Part shown: piece by piece, positions 54,445 to 63,183 of the stretch | Numbering within the stretch: position 1 is the stretch's first letter | How the letters are laid out: every line of letters begins with the position of its first letter | DNA from: UM-FILTER-40-17 sp032251335 | GTDB lineage: Bacteria > Bacteroidota > Bacteroidia > Flavobacteriales > Flavobacteriaceae | Length of the DNA stretch: 64,000 nucleotides | NCBI GenBank assembly: GCA_032251335.1 | Contig: JAVVDW010000001.1 | Span: 241,585-305,584, forward strand | Direction of reading: 5' to 3' | Notes under the pieces: model-generated | What the model saw: only the letters and a program-made list of their open reading frames with translations | What the model was told of the DNA's origin: nothing | Database searches by the model: none | Translations under genes and position numbers: made by a program

Positions 54445-54452
54445 CAAATATA
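54445..54452 (-). promoter_or_regulatory. -7 promoter box of mdh
   Basis: TATATTTG on the minus strand, 40 bases before the mdh ATG. No -33 TTTG at the usual spacing. Confidence 0.42.
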
Positions 54453-54519
54453 AGACTTTTTGAGAATTTTTTGTTTGTCAAATCAGCTAAATTAGACGAC
54501 TTGAACGATTATTCTTACA

Positions 54520-55536
54520 TTATCGGATGCCAAAATGAATACCGACACTCAGTGCGTTGTATTCTTGAAAATGATACTCGGCATTCATCTCAAAAAAAGC
54601 AATTTTTAAATTTGCACCTACCGTTGCTCTGGCACCGGAGACGCTATTGGAAACTGAAAATGGATCTGTAAGCACTCTGGGTTGGGCAAGAATATTGGAT
54701 TGAATTTCGTAGGTTCCTTTTAAATCAAAATCGGATTCGCCTGAGATATATCCTATACCGCCATAAAAATTGATGATGGGCAATTTGGTAGAAGCAAACA
54801 GCTGTACCAGCCACGTATCTATATCGAGTTCGAGTTTTTGATTTTGGCCGTCTAAGGCTGACCTACCCGTGAAATCGAATTCGGAGTTCAAATGCGTATA
54901 TGCGCCCAAAACGGCTACATTTACTGGCAACAAACGCCGGAGTGGCAACCAAGAGGTCAATTCGTGTTGTATGCCTATACCAAACAAACCGGTTTCTACG
55001 TCTTCAGTTTCAAAATCAGGAACATACCGGACTTTTAAATCGGTACCTTTAAATATCCCCAATTCTGCCTGCAAAAAAGCCGCAGGCAACACATCTATAT
55101 TTTCCGAAGCAACACCGTCTGGCAAAAGGATTTCCACATCTTCAGAAAAACCGTTTTCAGTGAGGGTTACAATCACGGTTTCATTCGGGTTATTGTCGCC
55201 AAAAACGGTTGCAATCTTTTTTGATGTGCTGCCATCCGGAAATCGGATGTTTTGAAAATCATTGACATTCATATCAAAACTCTGGTCGGAATCTTCCACA
55301 AAATGTGCAGCACCGATCAATGAAATGTCAAAACCTAAAAATTTGTGTGTCGCGGCTGTTTTAAACCATCCGCTGTTGATGCTATACATCAAACTCTCGG
55401 CACCCGGACTGATGTAGGAACGTGCAAATGTTTTGGTGTCATCTATGCCTGAAAGCAACAATTGTTCAAAATTTTGTTGGGCATAGCTATGGCAAGAAAC
55501 AAAAATACAGGTGATTACGGTGATTTTTTTAATCAT
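54520..55536 (-). CDS. Exported protein of unknown function (DUF6588-like)
   Basis: 338 residues with a signal peptide (MIKKITVITCIFVSCHSYAQ). The mature protein is rich in aromatic and beta-strand segments, e.g. GAESLMYSINSGWFKTAATH, GLFGIGIQHELTSWLPL, NFYGGIGYISGESDFDL, and ends YNALSVGIHFGIR. The pattern suggests an outer-membrane beta-barrel. It resembles the Bacteroidota family DUF6588; function unknown. It lies between gyrB and mdh on the same strand, with a terminator separating it from gyrB. Confidence 0.7.
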   Translation of the reverse strand: MIKKITVITCIFVSCHSYAQQNFEQLLLSGIDDTKTFARSYISPGAESLMYSINSGWFKTAATHKFLGFDISLIGAAHFVEDSDQSFDMNVNDFQNIRFPDGSTSKKIATVFGDNNPNETVIVTLTENGFSEDVEILLPDGVASENIDVLPAAFLQAELGIFKGTDLKVRYVPDFETEDVETGLFGIGIQHELTSWLPLRRLLPVNVAVLGAYTHLNSEFDFTGRSALDGQNQKLELDIDTWLVQLFASTKLPIINFYGGIGYISGESDFDLKGTYEIQSNILAQPRVLTDPFSVSNSVSGARATVGANLKIAFFEMNAEYHFQEYNALSVGIHFGIR

Positions 55537-55596
55537 AATTTGAGGTCTTCGGTTCTAAAAAATAATTTTGTTGTTCTTTTAATAAACAGTATGCTC

Positions 55597-55632
55597 AAAA
55601 AAAACCCGACTTTAAGGGTTACTAAAGTCGGG
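55597..55632 (-). terminator. Intrinsic terminator of gyrB
   Basis: Perfect 10-bp stem CCCGACTTTA / TAAAGTCGGG with an 8-base loop, 24 bases past the gyrB stop, followed on the minus strand by eight T. Confidence 0.9.
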
Positions 55633-55655
55633 AAGCTTTATTTTCAAAACGAAAT

Positions 55656-57614
55656 TTATGCGTCTATATTGGCATAAGAAGCATTTTTTTCGATGAATTC
55701 TCTTCTAGGTGGAACTTCATCGCCCATCAACATAGAGAAAACCCTGTCTGCCTCTGAAAGGCTGTCAATGGTTACTTGCCGAAGCGTACGCGTTGATGGA
55801 TCCATGGTGGTGTCCCAAAGTTGCTCTGCATTCATCTCTCCCAAACCTTTATAGCGTTGTATGGCAGCACCTTGTCCGTACTCAGCTATCAACACATCGC
55901 GTTCTTTATCGGTCCATGCATAGGCTTTTTTGCTGCCTTTTTTTACTAAGTACAGTGGTGGTGTAGCTATAAAAACATGGCCTTGTTCAATGAGTTCACG
56001 CATATATCTGAAGAAGAATGTAAGAATTAAGGTTGCAATATGACTGCCATCTACGTCGGCATCACACATAATGACAACTTTGTGATAGCGCAATTTTTCA
56101 AGATTTAGAGCCTTGCTGTCATCTTCTGTACCGATTGTGACGCCAAATGCGGTGTATATATTTCGAATTTCTTCGTTGTCGAAAACCTTGTGTTGCATGG
56201 CTTTTTCCACGTTCAATATTTTACCGCGCAGGGGCAATATGGCTTGAAAGTTCCGATCGCGTCCTTGCTTGGCTGTACCGCCCGCCGAGTCGCCCTCTAC
56301 CAGAAAAATTTCGCATTTTGTCGGATCTTGCTCAGAGCAGTCAGACAGTTTACCGGGAAGGCCTCCACCACTCATGACTGTTTTACGCTGTACGAGTTCG
56401 CGGGCTTTGCGCGCTGCGTGACGAGCCGTTGCTGCCAAAATGACTTTTTGAACAATGGTTTTGGCATCGGCCGGATTCTCTTCTAAATAAATTTCGAGCA
56501 TCTCCGAAACAGCCTGACTCACGGCCGAAGTCACTTCTCGGTTGCCCAATTTGGTTTTGGTTTGGCCTTCAAACTGGGGTTCTTGTACTTTTACAGAAAT
56601 CACAGCTGTCAATCCTTCTCTAAAGTCATCTCCGGAAATCTCAAACTTTAACTTGTCCAACATGCCCGTTGATTCGGCGTACTTCTTTAGCGTTGTGGTA
56701 AGTCCGCGGCGAAAACCGGCCAAATGCGTGCCGCCTTCATGCGTATTGATGTTGTTGACATACGAATGCAGGTTTTCTGTAAAAGAAGTATTGTAGGTCA
56801 TAGCAACCTCAACAGGAATGTCATTTTTATCGGTTTCTAGGCTGATGACGTTGTTGATTAACATTTCGCGGTTTCCGTCTAAAAATTTGATAAATTCTTT
56901 GAGCCCTTCTTCAGAATAAAAAGATTCAAATACAGGATTTCCTTCTTTGTCCAGGTATCTTTTATCGGTCAGGTTAATCCTGATTTTTTTATTCAAAAAA
57001 GCCAATTCGCGCATCCTACCGGCCAGGGTATCATAACTAAACTCGATGGTTTGCTGAAAAATTTGCTCGTCCGGGTGAAAAGTAACTAGCGTACCCGTTT
57101 TGTCGCTTTCGCCAACGGCCCTTACCGGATACAAACTCTTGCCGCGTTCGTATTCTTGTTCCCAAATTTTACCTTCTCTGTAAACGGTCGCCTTCAAATG
57201 TGACGAAAGTGCATTCACACAAGAAACGCCTACGCCGTGTAAACCTCCGGAAACCTTGTAGGAATCTTTGTCGAACTTACCGCCGGCGCCAATCTTGGTC
57301 ATGACCACCTCTAAAGCCGATACACCTTCTTTTTTGTGAATCCCAACCGGAATACCCCGTCCGTTGTCTTCTACTGTTACAGAATTATCTTCATTGATAA
57401 TGACACTAATGGTGTCGCAATATCCTCCCAAAGCCTCGTCTATGGAGTTATCCACTACTTCATACACCAAATGATGCAAACCGCGTACGCCTACGTCGCC
57501 AATGTACATGGACGGACGCATGCGCACGTGTTCCATCCCTTCCAACGCCTGTATGCTATCTTCAGAATAACTTTTGGGAGTGCCTTCTAAGGGCTTGTTT
57601 TGTTCTTCGCTCAT
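55656..57614 (-). CDS. gyrB: DNA gyrase subunit B
   Basis: ATPase subunit of the type II topoisomerase that introduces negative supercoils. 652 residues from ATG 57612-57614 (MSEEQNKPLEG); a longer reading crosses the promoter. GHKL ATPase motifs: EVVDNSIDEAL, VEDNGRGIPVG and GGLHGVGVSCVNALS. Toprim metal motifs: EGDSAGGTAKQGRDR and DADVDGSHI. C-terminal RYKGLGEMNAEQLWDTTMDP is typical of GyrB. Single-gene unit. Confidence 0.96.
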   Translation of the reverse strand: MSEEQNKPLEGTPKSYSEDSIQALEGMEHVRMRPSMYIGDVGVRGLHHLVYEVVDNSIDEALGGYCDTISVIINEDNSVTVEDNGRGIPVGIHKKEGVSALEVVMTKIGAGGKFDKDSYKVSGGLHGVGVSCVNALSSHLKATVYREGKIWEQEYERGKSLYPVRAVGESDKTGTLVTFHPDEQIFQQTIEFSYDTLAGRMRELAFLNKKIRINLTDKRYLDKEGNPVFESFYSEEGLKEFIKFLDGNREMLINNVISLETDKNDIPVEVAMTYNTSFTENLHSYVNNINTHEGGTHLAGFRRGLTTTLKKYAESTGMLDKLKFEISGDDFREGLTAVISVKVQEPQFEGQTKTKLGNREVTSAVSQAVSEMLEIYLEENPADAKTIVQKVILAATARHAARKARELVQRKTVMSGGGLPGKLSDCSEQDPTKCEIFLVEGDSAGGTAKQGRDRNFQAILPLRGKILNVEKAMQHKVFDNEEIRNIYTAFGVTIGTEDDSKALNLEKLRYHKVVIMCDADVDGSHIATLILTFFFRYMRELIEQGHVFIATPPLYLVKKGSKKAYAWTDKERDVLIAEYGQGAAIQRYKGLGEMNAEQLWDTTMDPSTRTLRQVTIDSLSEADRVFSMLMGDEVPPRREFIEKNASYANIDA

Positions 57615-57654
57615 AATAAAAAAATGCTTTCTCGGTTTTAAAAAACTTAACCCA

Positions 57655-57662
57655 CAAATATA
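57655..57662 (-). promoter_or_regulatory. -7 promoter box of gyrB
   Basis: TATATTTG on the minus strand, 40 bases before the gyrB ATG. The -33 element is not clear. Confidence 0.45.
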
Positions 57663-57821
57663 GCTATTCACATAGTTTTTGAAGCCTAATGCATGTAGAA
57701 ATTGGCTCGAAGTTATTAACAAATAACTGTGGAAAAATCAGCGGCAAAAAAAATGATTATGTGTACCTATATTTTTTTTATTTTTAAAAAATTTTTTAAC
57801 CAAAACCTTAAAACTTTAATT

Positions 57822-58139
57822 ATGGAAAATCAAACTCAAGCCCAACCCCCCAAGAATTGGCTCTTACAATCTATACTTGTAACTGTATTAACCTTTTTGT
57901 GTTGTTCAAATATTTTAGGATTACCTTTCGGTATTGCCGGTATTGTAAATGCAACAAGTGTAGATTCTAAGTTTAACAGAGGTGATTTTGAAGGAGCCGA
58001 AAAAGCTGCCAAAAATGCAAAGAAATGGACAATTGTAGCTGCTGTTCTAGCCTTGGTTAGCATTATCATTTATATTCTTCTCTATGTTTTGGGCATGATG
58101 GCCTTTTTAGGAGCCGCCGGATCTGATTTTAATTTTTAA
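57822..58139 (+). CDS. CD225/dispanin-family membrane protein
   Basis: 105 residues from ATG 57822; an upstream in-frame reading is unlikely because it runs through the AT-rich leader. Two hydrophobic segments (about 13-43 and 69-98) flank a loop with the family pattern: CC at residues 27-28, GLPFGIAGIVNA, then RGDFEGAEKAAKNAKKW. The family is named after the human interferon-induced transmembrane (IFITM) proteins; bacterial members are common but their role is not known. Three bases separate it from a DUF2752 gene. Confidence 0.82.
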   Translation: MENQTQAQPPKNWLLQSILVTVLTFLCCSNILGLPFGIAGIVNATSVDSKFNRGDFEGAEKAAKNAKKWTIVAAVLALVSIIIYILLYVLGMMAFLGAAGSDFNF

Positions 58140-58142
58140 TTC

Positions 58143-58520
58143 TTGAAATACAATCTATTAAAAATTTTAATTTTTCCTATTCTTGCGACAATCGCTTTCA
58201 TTTTATGGAAGTTCGACCCGCGAGAATGGGATTTTTTTCCTAAATGTCCATTGTATCACTACACCGGTTGGCAGTGCTCAGGTTGTGGGACGCAAAGAGC
58301 ACTACACAGCTTATTGCACTTAGACTTTTCGGAAGCGTTTCGCCAAAATCCGCTTGTGCCACTCGCCCTGCCCTACTTGGCTTTAGGTTTTTATTTTGAT
58401 CAAAATAAACAGCCCGGGCCACAAGCACTTTTATGGAGAAAAAAGCTTTTTGGTACTACAGCCATCAAATTAATATTTATACTTGTGATTGTTTTTACTT
58501 TTTTAAGAAATTTGATTTGA
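58143..58520 (+). CDS. DUF2752 membrane protein
   Basis: 125 residues; no in-frame ATG is available, so TTG at 58143 is the likely start, three bases after the CD225 stop. The family signature is intact: PLYHYTGWQCSGCGTQRALH with Cys45 and Cys48, then LHLDFSEAFRQNPLVP. Hydrophobic segments lie at about 7-23, 70-86 and 103-122. Function unknown. Its TGA overlaps the ATG of the next gene by one base, so the three genes are coupled. Confidence 0.82.
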   Translation: MKYNLLKILIFPILATIAFILWKFDPREWDFFPKCPLYHYTGWQCSGCGTQRALHSLLHLDFSEAFRQNPLVPLALPYLALGFYFDQNKQPGPQALLWRKKLFGTTAIKLIFILVIVFTFLRNLI

Positions 58521-58849
58521 TGGCTTTATTTGATCACTTCGAAAGCCTTGATATCCGAACCGGCACAATTCTTCAAGCCGAAGTTTTTGCGGAAGCCCGC
58601 AAACCCGCCTACAAACTCATCATCGATTTTGGGTTACTCGGCATCAAAAAATCGAGTGCGCAAATCACCGTGCACTACCAACCCGAAGCACTGATTGGTA
58701 AGCAAATCATTGCTGTGGTGAACTTTCCCGTTAAACAAATCGGTCCTTTTATGAGCGAATGTCTTGTGCTCGGCGTTTATGACAAAGACGGTGGAGTGAT
58801 TTTGTTGACCACAGACAAAACGGTGCAAAACGGTCAAAAAATAGGATAA
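58520..58849 (+). CDS. csaA: tRNA-binding domain protein, CsaA type
   Basis: 109-residue single EMAP/Trbp111 OB-fold domain. Start at ATG 58520 (MALFDHFESLDIRTGTI), overlapping the stop of the DUF2752 gene. Typical residues: DIRTGTILQAEVFAEARKP, FGLLGIKKSSAQIT and AVVNFPVKQIGPFMSE. CsaA of B. subtilis is described as a dimeric chaperone with tRNA-binding and secretion-related activity; the same function here is by family only. Confidence 0.88.
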   Translation: MALFDHFESLDIRTGTILQAEVFAEARKPAYKLIIDFGLLGIKKSSAQITVHYQPEALIGKQIIAVVNFPVKQIGPFMSECLVLGVYDKDGGVILLTTDKTVQNGQKIG

Positions 58850-58902
58850 ATTTTTCTTTGGAAACTTTTCTTCTTATTTTTACAAAAAACAAATCCAAAT
58901 TT

Positions 58903-60537
58903 ATGTTCCGAATCTTAATTTTAGGGATAGTATTGTGCCTTGTGGCCTGTCAGGATCCCAAAACAACTGTTGATTTAATTGTTTCTAATGCCAAAATCTA
59001 TACAGTTGACGAGGCTTTTTCAACAGCACAATCCATGGCAGTTTCTGATGGAAAAATTGTAGCAGTAGGCACAGATGCAGACATCGACAGCAAATATGAA
59101 GCACTAAACCGAATAGATGCGCAAGGAAATACCCTTTTTCCGGGACTTATAGATGCGCATGCCCATTTTTACAACTTAGGCGTGCAGCAGCTACAAGTAG
59201 ATTTGGTTGACACCCAAAGTGTCGATGAAATCATTGAAAGATTGAAACAATTTGCCGCCGAAAAAAATCCGCAGTTTTTAATAGGTCGTGGTTGGGACCA
59301 AAACGATTGGGAAATCAAAGAATTTCCGACCAAAGAAATGTTGGATGCTGTTTTTCCGGATTTACCTGTGGCACTTACCCGCATAGACGGTCACTCACTT
59401 TGGGTTAACTCCAAAGCCTTAGATATGGCCGGCATCACCAAAACTACCAAAGTAAGCGGTGGCGAAGTGGTCTTAAAAAATGGCCAACCTAGCGGTATTT
59501 TGGTTGATGCACCCATGCAACTCGTGCGCAATGTAATACCTGAACTCTCGCGCAAGCAACAAGTACAAGCACTTATCGATGCGCAAGATATTTCTTTTGC
59601 CAACGGACTCACAACCATCAGTGACGCCGGTCTCAGTAGAGATGTCATCGAACTTATCGATAGTTTACAAAAAACGGGAGACTTGAAAATGCGTCTCTAT
59701 GCAATGGTCAGTAACAATCCCGACGAGCTGGATTACTTTTTGGAAAAAGGGGTTATCAAAACCGACCGATTACATGTGCGCTCCGTAAAAGTGTACGCAG
59801 ATGGTGCGTTGGGCTCTAGAGGTGCTTGCTTGCACGAACCCTATAGCGATTTGCCCGGACATTACGGCGCCATGATTACCACCCAAGAAGCCTTGTTTGA
59901 TTTGGCAGCACAAATTGCCAAAAGTGATTACCAAATGAATACGCATGCTATTGGTGATTCTGCAAATACAGCCGTCATAAAAGCTTATAAAACAGTATTA
60001 AAAGACGACCAAGATCGCAGATGGCGCATAGAACACGCACAAGTGGTTCGTCCTGAAGATTTCGATGCTTTCTCGCTAAACATTTTACCATCTATCCAAC
60101 CCACCCATGCCACCAGCGACATGTACTGGGCTACCGATCGCTTAGGCGACACGCGTATAAAAGGGGCGTATGCTTTTAAGACGCTTCTAGATAAAGCAGG
60201 AAAAGTAGCCTTGGGCACAGACTTTCCGGTTGAAAAAGTGAGTCCGTTTCTGACATTTTACGCAGCTACGACAAGGCAAGATACGAAATTATACCCAGAC
60301 GGTGGTTTTATGCCCCAGGAACGCCTAAGCCGAGAAGAAACGCTGAGAGGCATGACTATTTGGGCGGCTTACTCAAATTTTGAGGAAACCGAAAAGGGCA
60401 GTTTAGAAGTCGGGAAAGTGGCCGATTTCGTTTTATTGGATAAAAATTTAATGGAAGTCCCCTTTTCAGAAATTCCCGAAACAACCGTTCTCTACACAGT
60501 GTTGAATGGGGAAATTGTATTTAAAAAAGTAAGATAG
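58903..60537 (+). CDS. Lipoprotein amidohydrolase, YtcJ-like
   Basis: 544 residues from ATG 58903; the N terminus MFRILILGIVLCLVAC is a lipoprotein signal with lipobox LVAC. An upstream ATG would destroy this signal. The mature enzyme is a metal-dependent amidohydrolase: metal ligands GLIDAHAHFYNLG near residue 80, VKVYADGALGSRGACLHEPY, NTHAIGDSANT, EHAQVV and TDFPVE. The YtcJ-like family has no firm general substrate. The lipid anchor places it at the periplasmic side of a membrane, so it probably hydrolyses an imported or extracellular amide. Confidence 0.85.
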   Translation: MFRILILGIVLCLVACQDPKTTVDLIVSNAKIYTVDEAFSTAQSMAVSDGKIVAVGTDADIDSKYEALNRIDAQGNTLFPGLIDAHAHFYNLGVQQLQVDLVDTQSVDEIIERLKQFAAEKNPQFLIGRGWDQNDWEIKEFPTKEMLDAVFPDLPVALTRIDGHSLWVNSKALDMAGITKTTKVSGGEVVLKNGQPSGILVDAPMQLVRNVIPELSRKQQVQALIDAQDISFANGLTTISDAGLSRDVIELIDSLQKTGDLKMRLYAMVSNNPDELDYFLEKGVIKTDRLHVRSVKVYADGALGSRGACLHEPYSDLPGHYGAMITTQEALFDLAAQIAKSDYQMNTHAIGDSANTAVIKAYKTVLKDDQDRRWRIEHAQVVRPEDFDAFSLNILPSIQPTHATSDMYWATDRLGDTRIKGAYAFKTLLDKAGKVALGTDFPVEKVSPFLTFYAATTRQDTKLYPDGGFMPQERLSREETLRGMTIWAAYSNFEETEKGSLEVGKVADFVLLDKNLMEVPFSEIPETTVLYTVLNGEIVFKKVR

Positions 60538-60650
60538 AGGACTTTCGGTGAGTTTTCAAAAAAACAAGTTTAAAGTAATTTGTGAACCAAAAAAATAAAC
60601 GCATAAGGATACAAATCCATTAGGGATTATTTTGTAAGCTGTTTTGAAAT

Positions 60651-61310
60651 CTAAAACAGTTGCCCAATCTCATCAACTTGATGAACGACATGGTCGGGAG
60701 TCCATTCCCAAAAATCCATAATTTGCTTGTCGCTTCGCTGAAGCCAAATGGCTTTGAGTCCGGCTGCTTTGGCACCTAAGACATCAAAACTATTGCCGGA
60801 AATCAGATAAGTTTTTGCCTTGTCAGCATGCGTCGAAGTCACCAAATGTTCGTACACCGTTGGATTGGGTTTAAAAGATTTTACCGCTTCTACGCTGATA
60901 ACTTGTGCAAAAAAATCGAGAATTTTTGCCTGTTGCAGCACAGCCGATACATCATCTTTACTGCCATTGGAAAAGGCAACCAATTGGATGTCTTTGTCAC
61001 GAAGTGCTTGCAATCCCTTATGAACATCTGTATAGGCAGGTAGTGTTTTGTATTGCGCCAAAACCGCTTCGATGTCAGCGTCGGATAAATTCACTTCGAA
61101 TGTTTGGCAAGAGAAGCGCAAAGCCTGTCGGGTACAAACGGCAAAATCTACGTATTTTCCCATCAGTCCACGACGGAAGGTATATTCCAATTGCTTGGCT
61201 CGCCAAAGATCCATCACCGCTTGGGCTTTTTCCGGAATGCGTTCGGTAAGTTTTTGAAAAACCGCATTGGGGTCTATCAGTGTTCCATAAACATCAAAAG
61301 CAAGTGTCAT
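60651..61310 (-). CDS. HAD hydrolase, haloacid-dehalogenase type II
   Basis: 219 residues. Motif I is AFDVYGTLIDP with the nucleophilic Asp, matching L-2-haloacid dehalogenases; motif II AFSNGSKDDV, motif III Lys in SFKPNPTVYEHL and motif IV SGNSFDVLGAKAAGLKAIWLQR. Length and motifs fit (S)-2-haloacid dehalogenase, but many such proteins hydrolyse phosphates, so the real substrate is open. Single gene on the minus strand. Confidence 0.82.
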   Translation of the reverse strand: MTLAFDVYGTLIDPNAVFQKLTERIPEKAQAVMDLWRAKQLEYTFRRGLMGKYVDFAVCTRQALRFSCQTFEVNLSDADIEAVLAQYKTLPAYTDVHKGLQALRDKDIQLVAFSNGSKDDVSAVLQQAKILDFFAQVISVEAVKSFKPNPTVYEHLVTSTHADKAKTYLISGNSFDVLGAKAAGLKAIWLQRSDKQIMDFWEWTPDHVVHQVDEIGQLF

Positions 61311-61582
61311 AGAAGAAGTTTCTTAGTTGGATAGCCTTAAAAATGAGCCTCCGTAAATTTAGATATTGGCAAGTTAGTAAAATTCCTATCAAAATACCGT
61401 CCGGCTTTTTTTTCGGGGAGAATTATTCAGTTCAGCTTGACTGTTTATGAGATTATTTGGATGTGATGATTCGATGCTACGATGATGATATGATGAGATA
61501 AAATAATTCTAATGCCCAATGTCTCTTGACTTTTAGCTTGAAACAAATAACGCATAACGTATAACCCTAATGCTTAATGCCT

Positions 61583-61638
61583 ATTGGCTAATGGCTAATG
61601 GCTATTGGCTAATGGCTATTGGCTATTGGCTATTGGCT
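61583..61638. repeat. Tandem heptamer array, A(A/T)TGGCT x 8
   Basis: Eight uninterrupted 7-base units (ATTGGCT or AATGGCT; order T,A,A,T,A,T,T,T at position 2), preceded by degenerate TAATGC-type copies. Copy number could vary between strains. Confidence 0.9.
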
Positions 61639-61730
61639 AATAATGATTCGAAGTTGTAATCTCAATAACATCTAATGTCCTTAAATCCAATGTCTTTGAC
61701 AAATCACTCACAACTACGTGTAGATTCTCT

Positions 61731-61738
61731 TATATTTG
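61731..61738 (+). promoter_or_regulatory. -7 promoter box of ubiE-porT
   Basis: TATATTTG matches TAnnTTTG and lies 12 bases before the ubiE ATG, implying a short leader. The nearest TTTG (61695-61698) is too far upstream. Confidence 0.45.
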
Positions 61739-61750
61739 CAAAAAAAATTG

Positions 61751-62479
61751 ATGCCGGATACTATAAAACCATACAAAGACAGCCATTTGGGAAAGAAAGC
61801 GCAAGTCTCTCAAATGTTCGACAACATATCTTCACAATACGACGGACTCAACAGGGTCATTTCCTTTGGGATAGACAAACGTTGGCGGAATGAAGTAGTG
61901 CAAATGGTTTTTGACGCTAAAGCTACTTCTGTGCTGGATATGGCCACCGGTACGGGAGATTTGGCCATTCAAATTGCAGCAGGCAGCCAGGCTGAAGTTG
62001 TGGGTATGGACATCTCAAAAGGAATGTTAGCGGTAGGTGTTCAAAAAATTACAGAACAATCGCTATCAAATCGTATAGATATGGTCTATGGTGATGCCGA
62101 AAACATTCCCTATAACGACGAAAGTTTTGACGCGGCTACAGTTGCTTTTGGCGTGCGCAATTTTGAAAATCTTGACCAAGGGTTGTCAGAAATACTGCGT
62201 GTGCTCAAACCCGGTGGGCGTTTGATAGTACTAGAAACATCGGTTCCCACGCGTTTTCCGTTCAAACAAGGTTATAAATTATACACACATTTTCTGCTGC
62301 CGCTCATTGGTAAAATCTTTTCAAAAGACCGCGTAGCCTACGCCTATTTATCCGAGTCGGCAAATAATTTTCCATACGGTGAAAAGTTCAACAATATTTT
62401 AAAGAAAATTGGGTTTACAGAGGTGCGTCATTTGCCCCGGACGTTTGGTGTAGCTACAATATATGAAGCGAAAAAATAG
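61751..62479 (+). CDS. ubiE: Demethylmenaquinone methyltransferase
   Basis: SAM-dependent C-methylation of demethylmenaquinone, the last step of menaquinone synthesis (menG role); ubiquinone use is not expected in Bacteroidota. 242 residues from ATG 61751 (MPDTIKPYKD); a TTG 15 bases upstream overlaps the promoter box. Motifs: FDNISSQYDGLNRVISFGID, the SAM loop VLDMATGTGDLAI, YGDAENIPYNDESFDA and VLKPGGRLIVLE. Its stop is one base from the preferred start of porT. Confidence 0.92.
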   Translation: MPDTIKPYKDSHLGKKAQVSQMFDNISSQYDGLNRVISFGIDKRWRNEVVQMVFDAKATSVLDMATGTGDLAIQIAAGSQAEVVGMDISKGMLAVGVQKITEQSLSNRIDMVYGDAENIPYNDESFDAATVAFGVRNFENLDQGLSEILRVLKPGGRLIVLETSVPTRFPFKQGYKLYTHFLLPLIGKIFSKDRVAYAYLSESANNFPYGEKFNNILKKIGFTEVRHLPRTFGVATIYEAKK

Positions 62480-62480
62480 C

Positions 62481-63179
62481 ATGAATCGTCACGTAAGTCT
62501 GTTGATTATTTTGTTTTGGATGGGTCTTGTCGCTCAGGCACAATTCCGAAAAGAACGTATTCAAAATTTACAAACCTTTGACATGCCTCGATACAGCTGG
62601 GGTTATTACTTAGGTTTTAACGTCAATGATTTCAAGATTGATCTTAAAGACGATTTGGGTGAAATTTTAGTCGATACAGAATTGGGTTTCAATGTGGGGT
62701 TGATTGGTAACCTGCGACTCAACAACCACTTCGACTTGAGGTTCGAACCCGGACTTAATTTTACCAGCAGGGTGTTGCACTTTCCCGGTTTTGCTCCGGA
62801 CAGCCCTGATGCCACACGCGATGTAGAATCTACATATATACATTTTCCGCTTTTGCTTAAATTTAGCGCCCTTCGCCTAAACAATTTTAAACCCTTTTTG
62901 GTAGCCGGTCTTTCAACATCTATCAACTTGGCGGCTGACGAGGACAACAAAGACGACAACTCCGCAGGGGTTTTCCGTATGAAAACCAATACCTATTACT
63001 ACGAACTCGGTTTTGGTATCGATTTTTATACCAATTACTTTAAATTCACGCCTTCTATTCGGGGTGTTTTTGCCTTAAATGACGAACTCGTCAGAGACGC
63101 CGACCCAAACAGTCCTTGGACCGGTAATATAGAAAGCTTAAAATCCAGAGGTGTTTTTATCAACTTTACGTTTCAGTAG
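62481..63179 (+). CDS. porT: PorT family outer-membrane protein
   Basis: 232 residues from ATG 62481, which opens a signal peptide (MNRHVSLLIILFWMGLVAQA); an earlier ATG at 62463 overlaps ubiE. The mature part is an eight-strand type outer-membrane barrel: SWGYYLGFNVNDFKI, FNVGLIGNLRLNNHFDLRFE, YIHFPLLLKFSALRLNNFKP and a terminal strand ending FINFTFQ. PorT was described in Porphyromonas gingivalis as needed for type IX secretion of gingipains (sprT in gliding flavobacteria). Adjacency to ubiE is a frequent arrangement. It suggests a type IX system in the organism. Confidence 0.85.
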   Translation: MNRHVSLLIILFWMGLVAQAQFRKERIQNLQTFDMPRYSWGYYLGFNVNDFKIDLKDDLGEILVDTELGFNVGLIGNLRLNNHFDLRFEPGLNFTSRVLHFPGFAPDSPDATRDVESTYIHFPLLLKFSALRLNNFKPFLVAGLSTSINLAADEDNKDDNSAGVFRMKTNTYYYELGFGIDFYTNYFKFTPSIRGVFALNDELVRDADPNSPWTGNIESLKSRGVFINFTFQ

Positions 63180-63183
63180 ATGA

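Larger units (their letters stand above)
61311..61750. other. Divergent intergenic region with low-complexity repeats
   Basis: 440 bases between the HAD hydrolase and ubiE. The middle part is simple sequence (GATGAT-type runs around 61460-61500), then a heptamer tandem array at 61583-61638. A TATATTTG promoter box for ubiE lies near the right end. No gene seen. Confidence 0.6.

Noticed and set aside
61440..61500. GATGAT-type run as a CRISPR or regulatory array
   Set aside because: Simple sequence with no regular repeat-spacer structure; no cas genes in the window.
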